Positions 1-5,079 of a stretch of DNA of 5,079 nt are shown piece after piece. Below the pieces are notes generated by a model. That model saw only the letters and a list, made by a program, of their open reading frames with translations. It was not told the DNA's origin and made no database searches. Origin of the DNA: Fimbriimonadaceae bacterium (GTDB lineage Bacteria > Armatimonadota > Fimbriimonadia > Fimbriimonadales > Fimbriimonadaceae); assembly GCA_022402505.1 (NCBI GenBank), contig JAKRSE010000416.1, positions 1 through 5,079 on the forward strand, read 5' to 3'. A program made the position numbers and the translations under genes. Each line of letters starts with the position of its first letter. Positions within the stretch are counted from its first letter, which is position 1.

Positions 1-3000
1 CTGCAACAGGGTGAGCGTCCCGCCATGCACCTGGGCCAGCGTCACCGCCAGCAGCTGTCCGGAGAGGATGGTGCCCGCCAGGAATCCGCCCAGAGCCTGG
101 GCGCCGACCAGGTTGTAGGCCTGGCCGTTGATGTAGGTCGGCTCCTTGCCGATGGCGAAGCCGAAGGCGACGACCATGGGGAACGCGATGGCGAGGATGC
201 CGGGGCCGAGGAGCTCCTTCTGAGCGGCGGCGGTGACGATGGCGACGCAGCGGCCGTAGTCCGGCTTACTGGTGCCCGCCATGATGCCCGCATCCTCTCG
301 GAACTGCCGTCGCACCTCATTGATGAGCTGGAAGGCAGCTCGGCCGACCGCTTGGATCGAGAAGGCCGAGAAGAGGTAGGGCGCCGCGCCGCCGAGCAGG
401 AGGCCGAGGAAGATCTCAGGAACTTCCAGTCTCATGCCCGCCGTGGTGAGTCGTCCGGCTTCCACAAAGGCGTGGAAGAGGGCGACGGCCGCAACGACGG
501 CGGTGGCGATGGCGAAGCCCTTGGTGAGGGCCTTGGTCGTGTTGCCGGCCGCGTCGAGCAGCTGGACCGATCGGGCGGCGGCGGCGTTGTCGTGACCTTC
601 ACCGCTCATCTCGTAGACGCCCTGGGCGTTGTCGGAGATCGGGCCGAAGGTGTCCATCGCCAGGATGTAGCCGGTGGTGGTCAGAAGACCGAGGCCGACC
701 AGGGCGATCCCATAGAAGCTCAGCAGGTATCCGCCGTACTCGCCGGGCGGGAAGATGAGCAGAGGAGCGATGAGACAGGCGACGATCGCCACGACGGAGA
801 AGACCGAAGACTCCTTGCCGTAGGCGAAGCCGGTGATGATCATGGGCGCAGGGCCCGTGGTCGCAACGGCTCCGATCTCCTGAACCGGCCTCTTGTGCAT
901 GGACACGTAGTAGTCGGTCAGCTTCTCGAAGACGAAGGCCATGATGATGCCGAAGACGATGCAGAGGACGAAGGTCCACCAGGGCACGACCTTCTGCACG
1001 ACTCGGGCGACCTCGATGGGCCTGGGCTGCGGATTGGCGAGGGTGGGGGCGACTCCCGTCTGCTCCACCGAAAGGGCGTTGATCTCGGCCTGAGCGGCCG
1101 CTCTCTCTTCGTCGGTCTTGGCTTCAGACAGCTTCTGCTGAGCCGCCTGCATCTTGGTGGACATCTCCTGGAAGGCCGCCTGGACCCTCTGGGAATCTTC
1201 ATCCACCTTGGCCTTCTGAGCCTCGATCTGGGAGAGGCTGAGGGGAAGGACCGCCGAAGGAGCTCCCGCCGCGCCCGGGAGGGGCTGAACGAGAGCCGGG
1301 TTGATCCGGTCGCCGGGATCGACCACGCCCATGACGACGCGGCCTTCGTTGTTGGCATAGTAGGCGATGTCGAACTCGCCGGTGACGGTCAGCTCGGGGG
1401 CTCCGGGCTGTCCGGCCTGCTGCTGTCGGGCATCTTCCAGGGTCTTGTCCAGATCCTCCTTCAGGGTGGGCCCGACGACGACCTTCTGTTCCTGACCATC
1501 AGCCTTCAGGGTGACTTCAAAGGCCTTGAAGGCCTTGCCGTCCACCTTGGACTTGAGGGTGGCAAAGGTGCCGGGAGTGTCTCCGGCAACCGCCAGGTTG
1601 GCGTGGGGGTCCTTCGGATCGGCAAAGTCGATCTTGGTGAACCCTTCCAGCTTGCGGGGCTCGGAAATCTCCGGCCCGCCCGCCAGCACGGCCGAAACCG
1701 AGCGGATTCGGGACTGCTCGTCGGGGATGAGCGCCTGGACCGTCGGGTCCTGCTCAACCTTCTGGGCCGAGACGAAGGCGGCCGGAACTCCAAGCTCCTT
1801 GGCGGCTCGATCTCGGGCGGCATAGATTTCGCCGGCGTGGGCGACGGTCACCTCGTCGGTGGTGACTAGCTGGTTGGTTCGGATCAGGGCCGAGCCGCCG
1901 AGTCCTCCCATCATCAGGAAGGCCAGGACGGCGGTCATGACGGCGGCGGTCACCAGCGAGGTGGTGTAGCCTCGGCTGATCGGCTTGAGCGGGTCTTCCT
2001 CGCCCTCCTTCGGCTTGACAGCGAAGATTCCGATGATGGAGGCGAGGATGCCCACGCCTCGGGCCATCAGGGCGAACATGACCAGCTTGGTCCAGGTCGC
2101 GGTGTCGAAGAGTGCGGCGGTGGCGGCGCCGAGGATGATGGCGGCGACCAGGGTGACTTCGTAGGATTCGAAGACGTCCGCGGCCATGCCGGCGCAGTCT
2201 CCCACGTTGTCTCCCACGTTGTCGGCGATGACGGCCGGGTTGCGCGGGTCGTCTTCAGGAATGCCTGCTTCGACCTTGCCGACCAGGTCGGCGCCGACGT
2301 CAGCGGCCTTGGTGTAGATGCCGCCGCCGACCCTCATGAACAGGGCGGCCAGCGATCCGCCGAAGCCGAAGCCGACGAGCAGCTTCATGGCGTCTCCGGC
2401 GAAGAAGAGGAAGATGAGGGTGGCGCCCACCAGTCCCATGCCGACCGTGATCAGGCCGGCGACCGCTCCAGAGCGGAAGGCGACCTGAAGGCTGGCCGGG
2501 TAGCTGGACAGGGCGGCGAAGGCGGTGCGCATGTTGGCGCGAACCGCGATGCCCATTCCGACATAGCCCGCCGTGTAGGAGGCAGCGACGCCGGCCACGA
2601 AACAGGCGGCGGTCGCCAGGGCCAGAACGGGGCCGTAGGTTCCCCAGTACATCCAGGTCAGCAACGCGAAGATGATGACCACGAAGACCGACATGGTCCG
2701 AACCTGCTGTTTCAGGTAGGCCATGGCTCCGTCGATGATCGCCTGGCCGACCGTCTGCATGGACTCCGGTCCGGGCGACTGCTTCAGCACCCAGCTGCGC
2801 AGACCCAGCGCAACGGCGATGGAAATGACGCCGAAGGCCAGGGAGACACCCAGGTAGATGTAGTCGGTGGTGGTGAAGTTGAGACGGACATTCTCACCTC
2901 CTGCTGCCATCGAGGCTGCCGGCAGACCGGCCAGCACCAGAAGCAACAGGAGGGTGAGAATGGAACGATGTCCCTCAAAGCCCGCCCTAAGGCGATGCGC

Positions 3001-3009
3001 ATTCAGCAT
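1..3009 (-). CDS. hppA: K+-independent H+-translocating membrane pyrophosphatase with large periplasmic insertion (3' end missing)
   Basis: Integral membrane pump that couples hydrolysis of pyrophosphate to phosphate, on the cytoplasmic side, to proton export. The frame is open from the ATG at 3009 to the window edge (1003 codons, no stop). Residues 17-32 are a hydrophobic signal-peptide core ending in an ASMA-type cleavage site; TM1 begins near 50. Catalytic motifs seen: DVGADLVGKVE (237-247), PEDDPRNP (251-258) and DNVGDNVGDCAG (263-274), all in the first substrate loop; FGPISDN with D793; GNTTKALTKGF (822-832). K826 and T829 occupy the positions that separate K+-independent from K+-dependent enzymes, and E281 in FESY sits where K+-independent H+ pumps carry the helix-6 glutamate. 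Residues about 377-673 form a loop of almost 300 residues between TM8 and TM9, normally short; 591-646 look like a coiled coil. About 15 of 16 helices are visible. The usual GGAWDNAKK motif is not seen at the left edge. The start is supported by GGAGGG 12 bases upstream. The family call is very secure; pumped ion (H+ rather than Na+) is inferred from motifs. Confidence 0.97.
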   Translation of the reverse strand, partial: MLNAHRLRAGFEGHRSILTLLLLLVLAGLPAASMAAGGENVRLNFTTTDYIYLGVSLAFGVISIAVALGLRSWVLKQSPGPESMQTVGQAIIDGAMAYLKQQVRTMSVFVVIIFALLTWMYWGTYGPVLALATAACFVAGVAASYTAGYVGMGIAVRANMRTAFAALSSYPASLQVAFRSGAVAGLITVGMGLVGATLIFLFFAGDAMKLLVGFGFGGSLAALFMRVGGGIYTKAADVGADLVGKVEAGIPEDDPRNPAVIADNVGDNVGDCAGMAADVFESYEVTLVAAIILGAATAALFDTATWTKLVMFALMARGVGILASIIGIFAVKPKEGEEDPLKPISRGYTTSLVTAAVMTAVLAFLMMGGLGGSALIRTNQLVTTDEVTVAHAGEIYAARDRAAKELGVPAAFVSAQKVEQDPTVQALIPDEQSRIRSVSAVLAGGPEISEPRKLEGFTKIDFADPKDPHANLAVAGDTPGTFATLKSKVDGKAFKAFEVTLKADGQEQKVVVGPTLKEDLDKTLEDARQQQAGQPGAPELTVTGEFDIAYYANNEGRVVMGVVDPGDRINPALVQPLPGAAGAPSAVLPLSLSQIEAQKAKVDEDSQRVQAAFQEMSTKMQAAQQKLSEAKTDEERAAAQAEINALSVEQTGVAPTLANPQPRPIEVARVVQKVVPWWTFVLCIVFGIIMAFVFEKLTDYYVSMHKRPVQEIGAVATTGPAPMIITGFAYGKESSVFSVVAIVACLIAPLLIFPPGEYGGYLLSFYGIALVGLGLLTTTGYILAMDTFGPISDNAQGVYEMSGEGHDNAAAARSVQLLDAAGNTTKALTKGFAIATAVVAAVALFHAFVEAGRLTTAGMRLEVPEIFLGLLLGGAAPYLFSAFSIQAVGRAAFQLINEVRRQFREDAGIMAGTSKPDYGRCVAIVTAAAQKELLGPGILAIAFPMVVAFGFAIGKEPTYINGQAYNLVGAQALGGFLAGTILSGQLLAVTLAQVHGGTLTLLQ
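991..1881 (-). other. Extracytoplasmic insertion domain inside the pyrophosphatase (TM8-TM9 loop)
   Basis: This segment encodes residues 377-673. It lies between TM8 (ending around LMMGGLGG, 365-372) and TM9 (starting around VVPWWTFVLC, 674-683), which are joined by a short loop in ordinary members of the family. By the known 16-helix topology, with both termini outside the cytoplasm, this loop faces the periplasm. The first part (about 383-470) is mixed and charged. The middle (about 470-580) alternates hydrophobic and polar residues in short strands such as FEVTLKAD, QKVVVGP, ELTVTGEF and GRVVMGVVDPG, suggesting beta structure. A Pro/Ala-rich linker follows, then a Gln/Lys/Glu/Ala-rich helix (591-646), then another proline-rich linker (NPQPRP) into TM9. 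The part is in frame, keeps the codon character of the rest of the gene and has no stop codons, so it looks like a real domain. I do not recognise its family. Confidence 0.85.
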
Positions 3010-3124
3010 TGGTAGCAAGAACCCTCCGGACAACGGGCGACCAACGGCTTGGTCATTCCGTCCGGCGGGCGCCCAGGCTGTCCGCACAAGACGTTACCCA
3101 ACGCCGGGGCTCATCCGGCTGCCA
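3010..3124 (-). promoter_or_regulatory. Intergenic leader of hppA with nested inverted repeat
   Basis: This 115-base gap between the zinc-ribbon gene and hppA contains a nested inverted repeat at 3026-3065. On the minus strand the outer arms are CCGGAC (3065-3060) and GTCCGG (3031-3026). The inner arms are GACCAA (3054-3049) and TTGGTC (3044-3039) around a four-base GCCG loop. The outer 3' arm covers the first two G of the hppA Shine-Dalgarno sequence, so a folded leader could hinder ribosome loading. Just upstream is a GGGCGCCC palindrome (3067-3074). There is no T-run after the hairpin, so it does not look like an intrinsic terminator. I see no convincing -35/-10 promoter. The repeat is seen directly; its role is inferred. 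Confidence 0.4.
3022..3027 (-). promoter_or_regulatory. Probable ribosome-binding site of hppA
   Basis: GGAGGG on the minus strand, 12 bases before the ATG at 3009. The spacing is somewhat long. It nevertheless supports this start, because the only nearby in-frame alternative (TTG at 3018) would leave three bases, and the protein from 3009 begins with a good signal peptide. Confidence 0.6.
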
Positions 3125-3892
3125 TTAGGACGTTCCCTGTTCAGACGTTTCTGTCAAGTTGATCTCGGCCCGTCCTCCGGCCTGCCGAATGTCGCCGGAC
3201 AAAAGCTCCGCCTTCTTTCGGGGGATGCCCGTCATCAGAGTGACCGGCGTTTCGGCGATGATCTGCTTCACCTGGTTCCGATTGAGGGCCAGCATGTGCT
3301 GCAGGCATTCGATCATCTTTTCAGGTTTCGGTCCCGCGGTGAGCAGCACCAGGTCGTAGGGATCGTTGTCCTCTCTGCGGGCAAACTGGGCGAGAACCTG
3401 AGCGCCCGCCGCCTCCTCGTCCGTGGCGATGGGGATCACGGAATCGCAGTTTTCACAGACCAGCGAGCTGCTCTTGTCGCTGTAGTAGTTGAGGTGCTGG
3501 CAGTAGCCGCACTGAACCTGATAGACCTGCAGCACCTGGCCGTCGCGAATCGGAATGTTCCGGCTGCAGTCCACGCAACGGATGTCGTTTCGAGGGTGGA
3601 CAGTGAAGTGGTTTTCTGCCTGGCAATAGGGGCAGATGATGTTGACCGCCTTGACTTCACGGGTCTGGCGAAGCGCGTAGATTCCGTACCCGATGGCGCC
3701 CAGGCCCAGAACGAGCAGAACCCAGCCCAGACCCTGCAGCAGTCCGGGATAAAGGAAGGCCATCAGGACGCCCAGGACCAGGGAGATCGAGCCCGGCACC
3801 AGGGCGATGATCGCCCGGGCTCCCAGCACCTCGCGGACCGACTCGGCCCTCTCGACGTCGGTTGAAGTTTGGATTTCGTCTTTGTCGGCCAT
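3125..3892 (-). CDS. Membrane-anchored double zinc-ribbon protein with bL12 C-terminal-like domain
   Basis: A 255-residue protein of unknown function. An acidic N-terminal stretch (1-25) is followed by two hydrophobic helices (about 27-48 and 52-73) forming a hairpin; the basic residues after the second helix (R75, R78, K81) put both ends in the cytoplasm. Two zinc ribbons follow: C87-x2-C90 with C106-x2-C109, and C128-x2-C131 with C146-x2-C149, each pair 15 residues apart. Residues 178-246 (from PYDLVLLTAG through NRNQVKQIIAETPVTLMTGI to AGGRAEI) follow the pattern of the ribosomal L7/L12 C-terminal domain: FDVVL, then K-x-x-I, L-x-x-AK-x-IV, P, G, AE-x-L, AGA-x-VE. In the ribosome that domain binds translation factors; here it is attached to the membrane. 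GGAAGG lies 8 bases before the ATG. The gene starts 42 bases after the STN gene, so co-transcription is likely. The zinc ribbons and helices are seen directly; the bL12 likeness is by pattern only. Confidence 0.88.
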   Translation of the reverse strand: MADKDEIQTSTDVERAESVREVLGARAIIALVPGSISLVLGVLMAFLYPGLLQGLGWVLLVLGLGAIGYGIYALRQTREVKAVNIICPYCQAENHFTVHPRNDIRCVDCSRNIPIRDGQVLQVYQVQCGYCQHLNYYSDKSSSLVCENCDSVIPIATDEEAAGAQVLAQFARREDNDPYDLVLLTAGPKPEKMIECLQHMLALNRNQVKQIIAETPVTLMTGIPRKKAELLSGDIRQAGGRAEINLTETSEQGTS

Positions 3893-3900
3893 CCGCCTGC

Positions 3901-3906
3901 CCTTCC
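3901..3906 (-). promoter_or_regulatory. Ribosome-binding site of the zinc-ribbon gene
   Basis: GGAAGG on the minus strand, 8 bases before the ATG at 3892. The good spacing supports that start. Confidence 0.55.
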
Positions 3907-3934
3907 GGCGGTTTTACCCGACGGACCAGGCGGT

Positions 3935-4732
3935 TCAACGAGTCCGCTGAATCGGCCCGGCCATCGTGGGAGCGGCGGGCAGGGCCGATCCGGGGGCCTC
4001 GGCGGAGGTCCCGGCGCCCGTGGCATCAACGGCCGGAATCAGCAGCGCCTCGTTGTGGGTCTGTTCCAGAGGCGTGAATCCGAAGGATCGGCCCAGATCG
4101 GCCAGCACGTCTCGAGTGGACATGTTCTCGTACTTGGCCTCGATGTTCAGTTCCGGCATACCCGGAGCGGCCTGGAGCCGAACCCCGGCCTTGACCGCGA
4201 TCGCCTGAAGGACCATGCTGAGCGGCACATCGGTGACGTCGATGGAGATGCGACGCTCGAAGGGCGGAATGTAGACCGTCCTTACCGAATCGTCGATCCT
4301 CGCCGGTGGCGGCGCGGGGACCGTGACCCCTTCGGCCGCGGGACGATCCGAGGCGGCATCCCCGTACCAGCTCTGCTGTTCCAGCATCCGTCCCTGCGGC
4401 GTCGAGACCACCCCGGACCGCTCCACCGGAGCCGAGCTCCAGGCCCTCTGCAGGAAGAAGGCTGCGACGCCCCCCAAGGACACCAGCACCGCCGCCGCAG
4501 CCAAAGCCGGCAGAGGTCCGATCCGGAAGGTCTTCCGTCGGCCAGAAGGATCGAACCGCCGCTCGGAAGCCGGCCGGGGCCGCGACTGCTTCAGATCACG
4601 GACCATGCGAAACCGTCGGAGCATCTCGTCTCGATGATCCGGATGGCTCTCGCCGAAGGCCTCGATCATCCGGTCGTCCCCGGCCTCGGCCAACCGCCAC
4701 ATCAGCTCATCGAGTTCAGGCGGAATCTTCAT
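3935..4732 (-). CDS. Single-pass membrane protein with periplasmic STN domain, probable anti-sigma/sigma regulator
   Basis: A 265-residue protein directly after, and overlapping, the sigma factor gene. Residues 1-72 are soluble, charged and mostly helical, ending in a basic stretch (RPRPASERR, GRRKTFR) that marks the cytoplasmic side. One transmembrane helix lies at about 74-94. A Pro/Ala-rich linker (about 97-150) leads to an STN-like domain at 160-234: RRISIDVTDVPLSMVLQAIA, then AGVRLQAAPG, LNIEAKYENMSTRDVLADL, and FGFTP. This is the pattern of the short N-terminal domain of secretins and TonB-dependent transducers, which also occurs in FecR-type regulators. The tail (235-265) is Ala/Pro/Gly-rich and probably disordered. 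No HxxxCxxC zinc anti-sigma motif is present, so if the N-terminal part binds the sigma factor it does so as another fold. Role inferred from position and topology: a transmembrane regulator that holds or activates the sigma factor in response to a periplasmic signal. No TonB receptor or secretin is visible in the window. Confidence 0.85.
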   Translation of the reverse strand: MKIPPELDELMWRLAEAGDDRMIEAFGESHPDHRDEMLRRFRMVRDLKQSRPRPASERRFDPSGRRKTFRIGPLPALAAAAVLVSLGGVAAFFLQRAWSSAPVERSGVVSTPQGRMLEQQSWYGDAASDRPAAEGVTVPAPPPARIDDSVRTVYIPPFERRISIDVTDVPLSMVLQAIAVKAGVRLQAAPGMPELNIEAKYENMSTRDVLADLGRSFGFTPLEQTHNEALLIPAVDATGAGTSAEAPGSALPAAPTMAGPIQRTR

Positions 4733-5079
4733 GTCGCTTCAGCGCCTCCTCGTAGTGGGTCTTGAACCTTTCTCTGGCCCGGAAGAGCCGGGTCTTGGCG
4801 GCGTTCGGACTGCAGTCGATGCTCGCCCCGATCTCCTGCAGGCTCAGCTCGTCCCAATAGAACAAGGTCAGAATCGCGCGGTCTCCGGGGGAGAGCTGCT
4901 CCATGGCTTCCCGGATGGCGGGCTCTTCGATCGTCTGCTGGGGCGCCTCGCTGGGCTCCTCCACCATCTCATCCAGAGCCACCAGGTTCCGCTTGAACTT
5001 GACGCGCCGAGCCTGCTGGATGCTCCGATTGACGGCGATGCGGAAGAGCCAGGTGCTGAACTTGCTGCGTCCGTCAAAC
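4716..5079 (-). CDS. ECF-type RNA polymerase sigma factor (5' end missing)
   Basis: The C-terminal 120 residues of a sigma-70 family protein of the extracytoplasmic-function type; the gene enters from the right edge (first complete codon at 5078). Visible residues 1-20 (FDGRSKFSTWLFRIAVNRSI) match the end of region 2, which binds the -10 element and opens the promoter. An acidic linker (about 36-54) follows. Region 4 begins near residue 55: LSPGDRAILTLFYWDELSLQ leads into the helix-turn-helix EIGASIDCSPNAAKTRLFRA that reads the -35 element. Sizes of this class are about 160-200 residues, so roughly 50-80 are missing. A GTG at 4982 could be mistaken for a start, but the region 2 homology upstream in the same frame shows the protein begins outside the window. 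The stop codon lies inside the next gene (17-base overlap). Most such factors are controlled by a neighbouring anti-sigma protein, here probably the STN protein. The subgroup cannot be told. Confidence 0.95.
   Translation of the reverse strand, partial: FDGRSKFSTWLFRIAVNRSIQQARRVKFKRNLVALDEMVEEPSEAPQQTIEEPAIREAMEQLSPGDRAILTLFYWDELSLQEIGASIDCSPNAAKTRLFRARERFKTHYEEALKRHEDSA
4745..4750 (-). promoter_or_regulatory. Ribosome-binding site of the STN gene inside the sigma factor gene
   Basis: AGGAGG on the minus strand, 12 bases before the ATG at 4732 and within the last codons of the sigma factor gene. Together with the 17-base overlap of the two genes it suggests that translation of the two proteins is coupled. 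Confidence 0.5.

Noticed and set aside
25..1869. 614-codon open frame on the plus strand
   Set aside because: It lies exactly antisense to hppA, which has unmistakable family motifs. Its composition (rich in Gly, Asp, Arg, Leu, Glu) is what the complement of a GC-rich gene gives, and it matches no family I recognise.
2206..2223. Short near-tandem repeat in the DNA (cacgttgtctcc repeated)
   Set aside because: It encodes the conserved repeated DNVGDNVGD catalytic motif, so it is protein-driven and not a DNA repeat element.
2784..3002. 72-codon minus-strand frame starting at 3002
   Set aside because: A frame-shifted reading of the hppA start; the frame from 3009 gives the signal peptide and TM1 and continues into the conserved motifs.
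3103..3119. Inverted repeat gccgg/ccggc after the zinc-ribbon gene as a terminator
   Set aside because: The stem has only five base pairs with a seven-base loop and no T-run follows on the minus strand; too weak in DNA of this GC content.
2867..3865. 332-codon open frame on the plus strand
   Set aside because: Antisense to the start of hppA and to the zinc-ribbon gene, spanning their intergenic gap; no recognisable domain. The minus-strand genes explain the region.
3869..4765. 298-codon open frame on the plus strand
   Set aside because: Antisense to the STN protein gene; Arg/Pro/Gly-rich low-complexity composition typical of a shadow frame.
4716..4982. GTG at 4982 as the start of a short 88-residue sigma-4-only protein
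   Set aside because: The same frame continues upstream without a stop to the window edge and encodes a typical sigma region 2 end (FSTWLFRIAVN), so the gene is simply cut by the edge.

Overview
The window is a compact, GC-rich bacterial segment with four genes, all on the minus strand. Read in the direction of transcription (right to left) they are: the 3' part of an ECF-type sigma factor gene (5079 to 4716); a single-pass membrane protein with a secretin/TonB short N-terminal (STN) domain in the position of an anti-sigma factor (4732 to 3935); a two-pass membrane protein with two CxxC zinc ribbons and a C-terminal domain resembling the ribosomal protein bL12 C-terminal domain (3892 to 3125); and most of a membrane-bound proton-pumping pyrophosphatase gene, hppA (3009 to the left edge). 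The first and last genes are cut by the window edges. The organism cannot be fixed from this sequence. High GC, an ECF sigma factor with a membrane partner, and a pyrophosphatase of the K+-independent type with a very large loop insertion suggest a Gram-negative-type environmental lineage, possibly Planctomycetota or a relative. That is a guess.

Right end (3893-5079): the sigma factor and the STN protein overlap by 17 bases, so they are probably translationally coupled and work as a pair. The STN protein puts its N-terminal 70 residues in the cytoplasm, where it could hold the sigma factor, and its STN domain outside the membrane, where it could sense a signal or a partner. The zinc-ribbon gene follows after 42 bases and may be co-transcribed.

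Middle (3010-3124): a 115-base gap between the zinc-ribbon gene and hppA. It holds a nested inverted repeat whose outer stem overlaps the hppA ribosome-binding site.

Left end (1-3009): hppA, with 1003 codons visible and no stop before the edge, already much longer than the usual 650-800 residues of the family. The excess is mainly one extracytoplasmic insertion of almost 300 residues between transmembrane helices 8 and 9, containing a probable beta-rich part and a coiled coil. The catalytic motifs present in the window are intact and the K+-independence signature (Lys and Thr in the GNTTK motif) is clear.

The most interesting points are the extracytoplasmic domain built into the pyrophosphatase, the bL12-like domain on a membrane-anchored zinc-ribbon protein, and the sigma/STN pair. 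No RNA genes, mobile elements, CRISPR arrays or large repeats were seen.
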